DNA of 19,509 bases from Gammaproteobacteria bacterium CG22_combo_CG10-13_8_21_14_all_40_8 (GCA_002770795.1 PCTP01000158.1:182-19690); one strand, 5' to 3'. Shown: positions 1-8,254, counted from the first letter of the stretch. The notes: generated from the letters alone by a model not told the origin. Program-made: numbers and translations.

Positions 1-182
1 CTATTTTGGTGCCTGTCCAAGATATTAGATATTTTAGTAGAGCGTTACTCATGGTCGGCAAACAGGGATAATTAAAGTATGTGTCCATTTGTTTAGTGTT
101 TAGAGCAAGCTAAATCTCGACTAAAACAACAGATAAAAGCCGTAATGAGAACCTAATTGGGAAGGGCTTGGTAATTTATAAC

Positions 183-665
183 CTATTCCCAAGGTTTTTC
201 CTGATCAATAATGCGTCCCGATGATTTTTTAGGTTCCGATCGTGTTGGCGTTTCAGTTTGAGTTTCAACTTCAATGGATTCAACAATCACCCTTTGCCTG
301 GTTGTGTTATGCATGGAACCTGCGGGCACTTTAAACATCTTAGTGGCTAAAAAGCGCCTGAGTGGCGGGATAAGAAGTAGAGCGCCGATGCTATCGGTGA
401 TAAATCCAGGGATCAGTAAAAAAAATCCTGCTAATAAAAGAAAAAATCCTTCCAAAAGCTCTACACCAGGGGCTTCGCCCTGAGCTAGACGTTGCTGAAA
501 CTTCCCCAAGGTGCCAATGCCTTGAATTTTCACTAAGGTAATACCCCAAACGGCACTAAATACCGACAAAAACATCACCCAACCCACACCAATCACATGA
601 CTTGCATTGACAAAAACTGATATTTCTATCAATGGGAACAATAAAATTAACAACAACCAACGCAT
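183..665 (-). CDS. fxsA: FxsA family inner-membrane protein
   Basis: A 160-residue membrane protein of the FxsA family, whose E. coli member is known for relieving F-plasmid exclusion of phage T7 when overproduced; its normal cell role is unclear. The N-terminus (residues 3-20) and residues 25-45 are hydrophobic. The family hallmark lies at residues 73-104: a long hydrophobic helix with the PGFITD motif (86-91) followed by LLLIPPLRR. The last 45 residues are polar and end in a Pro/Lys-rich tail, as is usual for the family. The start at 665 leads straight into the first helix; an AAAGG-type site lies about 11 bases upstream. It is transcribed divergently from the response-regulator gene on its right. 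FxsA and DsbD genes are near neighbours in several gammaproteobacteria, which fits the dsbD gene here. Confidence 0.93.
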   Translation of the reverse strand: MRWLLLILLFPLIEISVFVNASHVIGVGWVMFLSVFSAVWGITLVKIQGIGTLGKFQQRLAQGEAPGVELLEGFFLLLAGFFLLIPGFITDSIGALLLIPPLRRFLATKMFKVPAGSMHNTTRQRVIVESIEVETQTETPTRSEPKKSSGRIIDQEKPWE

Positions 666-1030
666 TTATTTTGACCTTTACTACAATTATGTATATTAAT
701 GGAAGAGAATTTCGTATAAGAAACTATGGGACAGCAAAAGAGTCTACTATGATAAGGACGTTCTCTTTTCGCAAATAAGTTTAAACCCTATGAAGGGTAT
801 TGGTAACACTTTACTTTGAATATTGTGGCAAAAGGGAATTTTTCAACGCTTAATTGTTTATCATCTTAAATAGTTGAGTATGTAGACCACTACTCCAACA
901 TACTTGTTTCAGCATTTAGCCATGAATTATGAACAAGATGTAGCATACAGGGATGAGAACAAAACTCCGAAAGTGCAGCGCTTTCAGCCTGACTGAAATG
1001 ACTTATTTTGAGGTAATACGGGAAAAAATT
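666..1030. other. Divergent intergenic region, no clear element
   Basis: This stretch separates fxsA (minus) from the response-regulator gene (plus) and should hold both promoters. It is AT-rich, but I see no convincing -35/-10 pair, dyad or RNA gene. An in-frame ATG at 953 would extend the response regulator by 26 residues; I prefer the start at 1031. Confidence 0.4.
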
Positions 1031-2704
1031 ATGACGATACAAACCGCTCTTGATGCAAGAAAACAACTCGGACGATTATTTCTCAAGCGTATGCCTGCAA
1101 AATTGCGTCAATGTGCCATGCTCCTCAAAAAAGGTGACCAAAAACATTGGCCAGCAGAGTTAACTCAAAAGTTACAAACTCAAATCGACCGTCTTTTAAA
1201 GAGTTGTTCCAATTTTGAATTAGAAGAACCCGTCAAACTGCTGACTCAAATACAGAGTTTTTTCAATGAGTCATTAGACAGTGCCCTAACGCCAGATTCT
1301 GCTGAAGTATTAACGCTCATTAATGCGCTCATTATTATGGCTTCACGACAAGATCGGCTCGATATTGTCCAGGAAAAACCTGATTTAGCGGATACTGTCA
1401 GACAGACAGCAGATGCATCCGCTCAAGATTATTCTGATCAAGAACCTTTAGATAAGGCCAATATAGAACTTTTGGAAAAGCTACTCCCAACGGTAGATCG
1501 GCCAGTGCTTTTAATGCTAGCACCTTCTGCCCAAAGTACATTGGTTGAGGCGCTACAACTTTTTGGTTATCGTTGTAAGCTTTTAAAACAGCTAGATGAG
1601 TTATCTGCCACCTGTGAAATTGAACAGCCCTTGGGCATTATTATGCCTTTGCCCCACAATCCTGATGAAAGCCAATTTTTGAAAAAAATAGCTCAAAACT
1701 GTTCTGTTCCTTTTATTTTTTATGCCACCATGGACACGCTAGAAAATAGGCTGATGAGTGTTCGTAGTGGGGGGAAAGGCTTTGTCATAAGTCCGCTTGA
1801 TCCCCAAGAAATCATTATCCAACTGGATAGAATTTCTACTCCCTTACATGATGACCCCTTACGCATTCTTGTGGTAGAGGACTCTCGTTCTCAAGGTGTT
1901 TTCTGTGTCAGAACCTTAAAAAAGGTGGGCATGGAACCCAGATGGGTAGAACAGCCTTCTGAGTTGATGTCAGCTATTCAGGAATTTCAGCCAGAACTCA
2001 TTTTGATGGATATGCAATTACCGGATTGTAATGGCATTGAGTTAGCGCAAATTTTGCAGCAGCATCCTGATACCAGTAATATTCCGGTGATTTATCTCTC
2101 CGCTGAAGATGACGAGCAAAAACGTCAACAAGCTCTGGCAACGGCAGGAGAAGGATTTTTGCCTAAACCCGTTCAGGCGGAACCTTTGGTCAATGCGGTT
2201 CGACACCGCGCTATGCGTTACCGTTTAACTAAAGAACTTCAAGAGTCGGATCAATTAACAGGATTGATCAACCGCAACTCCTTTAGAAAAGAAATAGAAG
2301 CGTCCATTTCTAAATCACACCGAGATGCAGTGGGTTTCTGTATTGTATTGGTCGAAATTAAAGGTCTTGATGCTCTTCGCAAAGGCAAAGGAGAAGCTGC
2401 GGCAGAACGGTTGACGCTCGCCATGGCTAATTTATTAAGACAGAGAGTTCGTTGCTCGGATCAGGTGGCAAGAATTCAAGATGGGCGTTTTGGTATCCTA
2501 TTTTTTGATTGCCATATTGCTGATGCAGAAAACGTTATGCAAGCCATTGTTGGACTTTGGGAACGACTGATGCAAACCATGGTGATGAGTGCAGAAACCT
2601 CTTTTATTTGGTCTACCACCGAATTTGCAGGTAAAAATGGACAAGATATCTATACGGAAACCTTAAAAACGCTCTTGCAACAAACCAATGACGCAGACTC
2701 ATAG
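1031..2704 (+). CDS. Multidomain response regulator with degenerate GGDEF domain
   Basis: A 557-residue soluble signalling protein, counted from the preferred ATG at 1031. Residues 1-120 are helical and not recognised, possibly Hpt-like. Residues 157-270 look like a receiver fold without its acidic pocket (a pseudo-receiver). Residues 277-397 form a true receiver: acidic pair E283-D284, phospho-acceptor D327 in LILMDMQLPD, and K379 in the LPKP motif. Residues 400-515 are a GGDEF-fold domain opening with DQLTGLINR, but the signature is QDGRF (483-487) instead of GGDEF, and the usual metal-binding aspartate stretch reads VEIKG. Diguanylate cyclase activity is therefore unlikely; the domain may bind a nucleotide or a partner. 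GGGA at 1020-1023 sits 7 bases before the ATG; an upstream in-frame ATG (953) would add 26 residues of no evident domain. dsbD follows after about 180 bases with its own leader, so an operon is not required. Confidence 0.85.
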   Translation: MTIQTALDARKQLGRLFLKRMPAKLRQCAMLLKKGDQKHWPAELTQKLQTQIDRLLKSCSNFELEEPVKLLTQIQSFFNESLDSALTPDSAEVLTLINALIIMASRQDRLDIVQEKPDLADTVRQTADASAQDYSDQEPLDKANIELLEKLLPTVDRPVLLMLAPSAQSTLVEALQLFGYRCKLLKQLDELSATCEIEQPLGIIMPLPHNPDESQFLKKIAQNCSVPFIFYATMDTLENRLMSVRSGGKGFVISPLDPQEIIIQLDRISTPLHDDPLRILVVEDSRSQGVFCVRTLKKVGMEPRWVEQPSELMSAIQEFQPELILMDMQLPDCNGIELAQILQQHPDTSNIPVIYLSAEDDEQKRQQALATAGEGFLPKPVQAEPLVNAVRHRAMRYRLTKELQESDQLTGLINRNSFRKEIEASISKSHRDAVGFCIVLVEIKGLDALRKGKGEAAAERLTLAMANLLRQRVRCSDQVARIQDGRFGILFFDCHIADAENVMQAIVGLWERLMQTMVMSAETSFIWSTTEFAGKNGQDIYTETLKTLLQQTNDADS

Positions 2705-2734
2705 CCCGACAATAACCCTCCTTGTCCAAAAAAC

Positions 2735-2782
2735 TTGAAATGTTATCTGTGCTGAAGCGGATTAAAAGTGGTAACATTTCAA
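2735..2782. repeat. Perfect 11-bp inverted repeat upstream of dsbD
   Basis: TTGAAATGTTA (2735-2745) and TAACATTTCAA (2772-2782) are exact reverse complements separated by 26 bases. The repeat lies between the response-regulator stop and the dsbD start. There is no T-tract after the right arm, so a standard intrinsic terminator is not indicated; an operator or a leader hairpin is possible. A weak promoter-like arrangement (TTGCTA at 2784-2789 with an AT-rich -10 near 2807) begins immediately after the right arm. Confidence 0.5.
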
Positions 2783-2883
2783 CTTGCTATGTTTCAATAC
2801 CTCATATTTTTAAACTGGATCATCCCATAAGACTTGGAAATGCCTCCAGTTATCTAAAAATAGCCAACTCCTCAGGAATCCAT

Positions 2884-4803
2884 ATGAAAAAATGGCTCAG
2901 TATAATTTCTTTATTTTTTATCTTCTCCTTGAGCACCAGTATTGCTATCGCCAGTGATCCGCTTAAAAACGCCCTGTCTAATCTGCAACAGGATGAAGAG
3001 TTTTTACCTAGAGATGAAGCATTTCAATTTTCTGCAGATCTTGATGAAAATCAGCTTTATATTCGTTGGAAAATAGCGGATGGTTATTATCTGTATAAAA
3101 AACGCTTTCACTTTAAAGTTGAAGGGGCAGTGCTAGGGCAAGCGGTTTATCCCCAAGGAGAGATGAAGTACGATGAAAATTTTGAGGAGGAGTTAGAGGT
3201 TTTCCATCACTTTATCGAAGTACATATTCCATTAACCCAGCTGCAACAGAAGATTACCCTCACCGCAGGCTATCAGGGATGTGCAGAAAAGGGCCTTTGC
3301 TACACGCCGACTGAAAAGACACTGAGTTTTGATGTGGAAAAAAAGTTTGTGAGTGCAGTCACTGCAACAAGCACTGCAACAAGCACTGCAGCTGTGGAAT
3401 TTTCCGATCCTACTTCAAAGAATACCCGCTTAAAAAATCTATCCAATGATCAGCAAGCCGTGGCTAATTATTTAAAAGACTCCAATGCCATTATCGCTGT
3501 TGGACTATTTCTACTCTTAGGCTTAGGGTTAACCTTTACTCCCTGTGTATTTCCTATGATGCCTATTATCGCCAGCATCATTGCAGGTCAAGATAAACCC
3601 TCAACCTCAAAAACATTTTGGCTATCTTTCACCTATGTACAGGGCATGGCTCTTACCTACGTGCTATTAGGTTTATTAACCGCTTTTGTAGGACACTCTC
3701 TCGCTGGATTTTTCCAATCCACAGCAGTGATCTTAGGCGCTGCCTTGATCTTTATTTTATTGGCTTTCAGTATGTTCGGCTTTTATGAATTGGCTTTACC
3801 TTCTAAATTGCAGAGCAAACTCACAGGACTCAGTAACTCACAAACTGGTGGTACCTTTATCGGCGTGTTTATCATGGGAGCTATCTCTGCTTTAATCGTC
3901 AGCCCCTGTATTACAGCCCCTTTATCTGGCGCACTCATTCATATCGCCAACACGGGCAACTATTTGTTTGGCGCTCTAGCCATGTATGCACTCGCCATGG
4001 GCATGGGGATCCCACTTATCCTTATTGGTATGTCCGAAGGCAAATTGATGTTAAAAGCTGGAAATTGGATGAATGGTGTTAAATCAGCCTTTGGTGTCTC
4101 TCTGTTGGCTGTGGCTTTGATTATCAGCGATCATCTCATTCCAGGACCAATTTTACTGATTTTATGGGGACTGTTAGCCATGGGATCTGGTGTTTATCTG
4201 GGCGCATTAAACTTCCAAACCACTCAAGGCTGGCAAACTCTATGGAAAGCACTAGGCTTTGCCTTGGTGATAACAGGCACGATTTATTTTGTCGGGGCTG
4301 CACAAGGCAATGGCGATCCGCTTAAACCTCTAGCTCAGAACACTTACAAAACCTTAACCCAAAAAGCCAGTCGCTCAATGTTTAACAAAGTCTCAAATGA
4401 AAACTCAACATCAATACAAGCAGATGCCGATGGAACAATCGCTGCAGAAAATATTTACGCAAATTTAATGCGACAAGTCGCAAAAGCCAATGCTAATGGA
4501 AAAACCGTGATGGTAGATCTTTATGCTGATTGGTGTACTGCTTGTGAAGAGTTTGCAAGAGAGGTTTTTCCTGAGGAAAATGTACAAGCAGCATTAGCCA
4601 ATACCGTTTGGCTTCAAATAGATTTAACGGAAAGCAACCCCGCCAATAATCTTTTTATGAAAAAACTGGGAGTGCTCGGTTTACCAAGTATTTTATTCTT
4701 TAATCTGAAAGGCGAAGAAAACCCTCAAAATAGAGTGACTGGTTTTATGGACAGCAATGACTTCGTAGAGCGAATTCATCAAGCATTCAAAGATAAACCC
4801 TAA
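2884..4803 (+). CDS. dsbD: Thiol:disulfide interchange protein DsbD
   Basis: Full-length 639-residue DsbD, which passes electrons from cytoplasmic thioredoxin across the inner membrane to periplasmic DsbC/DsbG and cytochrome c maturation proteins. All three domains and all six redox cysteines are visible. A signal peptide (1-23, cleavage likely after AIA) is followed by the periplasmic alpha domain with C133 and C139 (GCAEKGLC). The eight-helix beta domain (about 200-475) has C221 in TFTPCVFP and C342 in VSPCITAP. The C-terminal thioredoxin-like gamma domain (about 515-639) has the C551-T-A-C554 active site. I chose ATG 2884 because AGGA at 2874-2877 is 6 bases upstream and a signal peptide follows; a TTG at 2722 in the same frame would add 54 residues that destroy the signal-peptide layout. 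A 12-bp unit repeated in the alpha-beta linker encodes TATSTATSTA (161-169). The gene converges on the DUF1415 gene with 4 bases between stops. Confidence 0.97.
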   Translation: MKKWLSIISLFFIFSLSTSIAIASDPLKNALSNLQQDEEFLPRDEAFQFSADLDENQLYIRWKIADGYYLYKKRFHFKVEGAVLGQAVYPQGEMKYDENFEEELEVFHHFIEVHIPLTQLQQKITLTAGYQGCAEKGLCYTPTEKTLSFDVEKKFVSAVTATSTATSTAAVEFSDPTSKNTRLKNLSNDQQAVANYLKDSNAIIAVGLFLLLGLGLTFTPCVFPMMPIIASIIAGQDKPSTSKTFWLSFTYVQGMALTYVLLGLLTAFVGHSLAGFFQSTAVILGAALIFILLAFSMFGFYELALPSKLQSKLTGLSNSQTGGTFIGVFIMGAISALIVSPCITAPLSGALIHIANTGNYLFGALAMYALAMGMGIPLILIGMSEGKLMLKAGNWMNGVKSAFGVSLLAVALIISDHLIPGPILLILWGLLAMGSGVYLGALNFQTTQGWQTLWKALGFALVITGTIYFVGAAQGNGDPLKPLAQNTYKTLTQKASRSMFNKVSNENSTSIQADADGTIAAENIYANLMRQVAKANANGKTVMVDLYADWCTACEEFAREVFPEENVQAALANTVWLQIDLTESNPANNLFMKKLGVLGLPSILFFNLKGEENPQNRVTGFMDSNDFVERIHQAFKDKP

Positions 4804-4807
4804 AGGC

Positions 4808-5362
4808 CTAAAATTTACTTTTCAGGCGTTTCGCTTGGGTCAAAATATCCTCAAAAACTTGCACCCCTTTATCACGCGCCAGCTGGATATTTCTTTCTGG
4901 GATCAGCTCAGGGTGGGCAAATTTTGCTAGTGCACGTTCTAAGCTTCTCTCACGAATAATATGTAGCATTGGATAGGGAGAGCGATTGGTGTAATTAGAA
5001 GGATCATTATCCTTATTACCTTGAAAACAATAATCAGGATGAAAACTGGCCAATTGATAAATCCCCTCATAACCTCGATCCATTAAGAGGTTATTGGCCT
5101 CTTCCAGATAATCTAAATAATCTAAAATGCCCTCAAGTCCAACAGGAAAAATCAATAACGTTGTTTCTATGGTTTCATCTTGATCCAATCGCTTCAACTC
5201 ATTCAACAGCCCTAGCAGCTGCTCTGAAACATTCTTGGAATCAATCACCTCATAGCGAATCGAGCCCTTATCAAACTCCCTTTTGGCAAAGGGGCAAAAG
5301 TTAAAACCAATGACCGTATGTTCAACCCAATATTTAACGGCATCTATCATTTGTTGGTGCAT
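4808..5362 (-). CDS. DUF1415 family protein
   Basis: A 184-residue soluble protein matching the DUF1415 family of proteobacteria, which has no assigned biochemical function. The family-typical opening is present: a helix (WVEHTVIGFNFCPFAK, residues 12-27) with a conserved Cys at 23 in the NFCPFAK motif, followed by an alternating strand/helix pattern and a conserved YEGIYQLASFHPDYCF segment in the middle. The C-terminus (LDLARDKG-like, here IQLARDKGVQVFEDIL) is also typical. The start at 5362 has AGG 8 bases upstream. It converges on dsbD and is divergent from the small membrane-protein gene, so it is probably monocistronic. No catalytic role should be assumed from sequence. Confidence 0.85.
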   Translation of the reverse strand: MHQQMIDAVKYWVEHTVIGFNFCPFAKREFDKGSIRYEVIDSKNVSEQLLGLLNELKRLDQDETIETTLLIFPVGLEGILDYLDYLEEANNLLMDRGYEGIYQLASFHPDYCFQGNKDNDPSNYTNRSPYPMLHIIRERSLERALAKFAHPELIPERNIQLARDKGVQVFEDILTQAKRLKSKF

Positions 5363-5454
5363 AAATAGGCCTGTGTAGATTGTTGCACGTTTGCTATAAA
5401 GTATAGACTAGCACAAAAAATACTTAATGGTTTAAATTAGGAAAAATGTAACTT

Positions 5455-5691
5455 ATGCTTAAATTAGCTTTAAAAAAATGGCTTACAGAACCAAGGTTTA
5501 GTTTGAAGATTTTCATTGTAGGCTTGGTTGTTTTCTTCATCGGTGTCAGTGTGATTTTTATCAGTTTAAACGGGTTGGCATCAGTTAACACTATGGGATG
5601 GATACTACTTAGTCTGGGCATTCTGATTGCGCTACCAGGTTATATAGGTATCTGGCGTTGGCGTTGGATTTCATTTAAAAATGACAAATGA
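5455..5691 (+). CDS. Small two-helix membrane protein, function unknown
   Basis: A 78-residue hydrophobic protein that I do not recognise. It has a basic N-terminus (LKLALKKW), a first hydrophobic helix at about 19-38, a second at about 48-68, and a Trp/Arg-rich end (WRWRW at 67-71) with a charged tail. This pattern suggests a hairpin in the inner membrane with both ends in the cytoplasm. An AGGA at 5439-5442 lies 12 bases before the ATG, longer than ideal; a closer ATG at 5446 is followed at once by a stop. It stands alone between a divergent DUF1415 gene and a convergent helicase gene. Its alternating hydrophobic composition and clean start favour a real gene, but homologues would be needed to be sure. 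Confidence 0.6.
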   Translation: MLKLALKKWLTEPRFSLKIFIVGLVVFFIGVSVIFISLNGLASVNTMGWILLSLGILIALPGYIGIWRWRWISFKNDK

Positions 5692-5827
5692 TTTCCACCG
5701 CCCCTAAAATAACAGCACCCAGTTGTAAAGATCACCACAAACCGACAAACATAGATCGTTTCTTTGTGACGCTACCAATTTGCAATTGTTTAGAATTAAT
5801 CATCCCGATAGGCGGTATAACCCACCG

Positions 5828-7915
5828 CTAAAGCGGCTCATCTTCCTCATCAGTAAACTCAATTGGGACGACTTTTAGTTGATTGTTCACCTCTAACAGA
5901 GAGTTTTCAATGGCAGAACTTAATAATGAACTCGGCTCACTGTCACCGATCATAACTAAATTATCCCTCGCTCGGGTTATCGCGGTATACAGATATTTTT
6001 TTGCTTGTGAATCGTTGGGATAATTTTCCTCAGAAGGGTCAAGTAAAATAACAGCGTCGAATTCTAATCCTTTGATCTGCCGTAAGTTGGTTACTGTAAT
6101 GCCTGCTGAGAAGTCAAAATTCTTGTTGTGTCCAATTCTTATTGGAGCTGCGACATCTTTGTCTTTGAGGATTTCCATTAGTGGGCTGGTGTCGCGTAGG
6201 TTGCGGCATACGATGCAGATATGTGCGTTGGGCGTATCTTTGACAAAATCATTCAAGCAAGTGAGCAGGCTTTCGATTTTATCCTGCTGGTTTGCGGTAA
6301 TGATCAGTTTTGGTTTTACGCCGGTTCGGCCTTGAGAGGGAGGGTCATTGATGATACTCGATGCTAAGTCCATTATGGGTTTGGTTGAACGGTGCGAAAC
6401 CTCGAGATTCGAAACTTTCGCTCCTTCTATGCCCAATTGCTCGGCAAGCATATCCCATCCCATAAAGGCGGCATCTGGAATGATTTTTTGATTGGTATCG
6501 CCGACAATAGTAACGCCAGATCGCGTTCTGACCGAAGCAAGTAGCACGGTCATTTCCAGCGCACCGAAATCCTGAGCCTCATCAATGACCAGATGGTCAT
6601 ATAAGTTGACGGTGTCATCCTGAATTTTATCGAGCAAGCCTCCATTTTTTAACTGGATAAGGCGCAGTATCAACGCCAGATCTTCAAACGCGACGTAAGG
6701 CCCGCTGCGTCTTTCTGAACTGTCGATGTTCTGCAAAGTTTTTTGATACCGAGCTAAAGTGTCAAGATCTTGCTCTGGTACATTCGGTAAATGTTTTTTT
6801 AATAACTCAGTGCTGGAGATAAAATTTAACAATTCCTCCTTGTACAAGGTCATTCTGGTGACAGCTTTGCTGAATAAAATATGGATCTGTCTTAATCGAT
6901 CCTGTTCTTTTCCGCTGGCTTTATTTCTCTCTGTCAGGGCTTTAATACGCAAACTAATTAAACGCTGTACTATCGGTTGGTTAGAGTTCCTCAGCTGCTC
7001 GACCCAGTCGCTGGCATTGTAAGGTTGGAGTTTCTGTTCAACCCATTGGCATAACCTGTCAGTTTGATTCTGAACAAATTCATCCATTGCTTTTAAGATG
7101 CCGATCTGTTTTTTGATGCCTGATGCGATGTTCGCGCCATCAATTTTATCAATGTATATTTCAATTTTACCGTTATAGGCATTCTTGACTTCCTCGAGAG
7201 CCCAGGCATGAAAAGTGAATAGATTGGCAGATTCCAATCCAAGCGGTTCCAGCGTGTTAGCCACATAGCTCTGTAGTGCCTTGTTGAACATAACGATTAA
7301 AACTTTTTTTGGATCGACCGGGATATGTTCAGAATCTTTATACATAAGCCAGGATACTCGATATAAAGCCACGGTTGTTTTGCCTGAGCCAGCCTGGCCT
7401 TGAATAATCACTGGCTGTAAATTACTGGTGGTGATCAATTGATATTGTTCTTTGGTTAGTAACGCGCGGATATCGGGCAATCCATCCACGGCACCAAAGC
7501 GAGTGGATGTTTCACTGAGGAGCACGAATTGTTGCCCATCGGCCTCAACAATATGGGTCGCTTGAGCCGTTTTTATTGTTGCCTGCCTTATCGCTCGTCC
7601 GTTATTAACCACCATGGTGTGTTGCAAAATATTACCAGCGATGGGGGCATAGCGTTCAGCCTTAACCCGAGAAGTCTGATAATCGTCTAAGTCAAAATAA
7701 TCACCCGGCTGAGCATCATAAAACCCTTTGGACATTGGGTGTCGCCAGTCAATTATTCTCAATGCATGATGTCGGGTATTACCTATTTTGAAGGAAATCG
7801 GTTGCTCATTTGCCATTAAGGTGAAATGCGCAAACCAGGGACTATCAGAATTAAATTCAGCGCAATCACTGCGATAATCTTTGTTCAGTTGAGTCGTGAA
7901 ATTGAGTAAATCCAT
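5828..7915 (-). CDS. HelD/UvrD-like superfamily 1 helicase-type ATPase
   Basis: A 695-residue SF1A ATPase. Motifs in order: Q-like motif (LTKEQYQLI, 153-161), Walker A GQAGSGKT (173-180), Walker B/DEAQ box at 445-448, motif III GDTNQK (472-477), motif IV SHRST (507-511), motif V around VTNLRQIKGLEFDAVIL (608-624) and motif VI YTAITRARDNLVMIG (643-657). The N-terminal DWRHPMSKGFY (56-66) strongly resembles the DWRAPV..FY segment placed before the ATPase core in HelD, the RNA-polymerase-recycling ATPase, and the spacing to Walker A also agrees. The long N-terminal coiled coil of HelD is absent: only about 55 residues precede the motif. Residues 240-440 are a family-variable helical insertion. 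It may act on nucleic acid or RNA polymerase; UvrD-like repair or phage defence are alternatives. It is single, flanked by a VapBC-type pair on one side, and may be acquired. Confidence 0.85.
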   Translation of the reverse strand: MDLLNFTTQLNKDYRSDCAEFNSDSPWFAHFTLMANEQPISFKIGNTRHHALRIIDWRHPMSKGFYDAQPGDYFDLDDYQTSRVKAERYAPIAGNILQHTMVVNNGRAIRQATIKTAQATHIVEADGQQFVLLSETSTRFGAVDGLPDIRALLTKEQYQLITTSNLQPVIIQGQAGSGKTTVALYRVSWLMYKDSEHIPVDPKKVLIVMFNKALQSYVANTLEPLGLESANLFTFHAWALEEVKNAYNGKIEIYIDKIDGANIASGIKKQIGILKAMDEFVQNQTDRLCQWVEQKLQPYNASDWVEQLRNSNQPIVQRLISLRIKALTERNKASGKEQDRLRQIHILFSKAVTRMTLYKEELLNFISSTELLKKHLPNVPEQDLDTLARYQKTLQNIDSSERRSGPYVAFEDLALILRLIQLKNGGLLDKIQDDTVNLYDHLVIDEAQDFGALEMTVLLASVRTRSGVTIVGDTNQKIIPDAAFMGWDMLAEQLGIEGAKVSNLEVSHRSTKPIMDLASSIINDPPSQGRTGVKPKLIITANQQDKIESLLTCLNDFVKDTPNAHICIVCRNLRDTSPLMEILKDKDVAAPIRIGHNKNFDFSAGITVTNLRQIKGLEFDAVILLDPSEENYPNDSQAKKYLYTAITRARDNLVMIGDSEPSSLLSSAIENSLLEVNNQLKVVPIEFTDEEDEPL

Positions 7916-8184
7916 TTCTTACCTCTTTGTAATAAGTCGTTTGATGGACCTCAGAACAAGCGCTCATCGAATTGATTTGTTGGTGATGATTGAGTTTTAA
8001 ATGAGAAAATTGATCGCCAACTTCTCAATAATAACAATGATAGACTAAAATGAGACGCTATGGAAAATGCTAATTGAGGTCATACCAGCCGCAACTTAAT
8101 TCAGTGTGGGAAATAGACTAATGGTATTGTAGTTGAATGTGATTTAAAGAGTGTGTCCATTTGTTTTCTTTGTTCTATTGACCT
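7916..8184. other. Intergenic region between helicase and toxin-antitoxin pair
   Basis: This region lies upstream of both the minus-strand helicase gene and the plus-strand TA operon. I see no ORF of worth and no tRNA or strong hairpin. It contains TGTGTCCATTTGTTT at 8152-8166, which recurs at 80-94 near the left edge of the window. Confidence 0.4.
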
Positions 8185-8209
8185 CCTTACATTTTGACAT
8201 AGTGTAAGG
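8185..8209. promoter_or_regulatory. Operator-like dyad over the TA promoter
   Basis: CCTTACA (8185-8191) and TGTAAGG (8203-8209) are perfect inverted arms 11 bases apart that bracket the -35 box of the TA operon. A third copy of the half-site, TGTAAGGA, recurs at 8239-8246, where it also supplies the ribosome-binding site of the antitoxin. AbrB-fold antitoxins usually repress their own operon, so autoregulation through these sites is a natural inference. Confidence 0.65.
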
Positions 8210-8221
8210 ATGTGCTATTAT
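8194..8221 (+). promoter_or_regulatory. Sigma70 promoter of the toxin-antitoxin operon
   Basis: A perfect -35 TTGACA (8194-8199), a 16-base spacer and -10 TATTAT (8216-8221). Transcription would start near 8228, giving a leader of about 27 bases. It is the best consensus promoter in the window, and its -35 lies inside the operator-like dyad. Confidence 0.8.
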
Positions 8222-8254
8222 CTTACTATCTATCTTTATGTAAGGAATAAAAAA

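Noticed and set aside
2722..2883. A 54-residue N-terminal extension of DsbD from a TTG at 2722.
   Set aside because: It would bury the signal peptide inside the protein; ATG 2884 has a good ribosome-binding site and gives the normal DsbD length. The segment also contains the 11-bp inverted repeat.
3361..3400. Tandem 12-bp repeat in dsbD as a phase-variation or microsatellite signal.
   Set aside because: The unit is a multiple of three and encodes a flexible Thr/Ala/Ser linker, so copy changes would not shift the frame.
4806..4827. GCCTAAAA/TTTT(C)AGGC as a bidirectional terminator between dsbD and the DUF1415 gene.
   Set aside because: Stem is short, AT-rich and interrupted by a bulge, and it lies within the DUF1415 coding end; too weak to call.
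5812..5828. GCGGT/ACCGC hairpin at the end of the helicase gene as a terminator.
   Set aside because: Only 5 bp, overlaps the stop codon and has no T-tract on the minus strand.
8210..8254. A longer antitoxin start at ATG 8210.
   Set aside because: It lies between the -35 and -10 boxes of the promoter, upstream of the expected transcription start.
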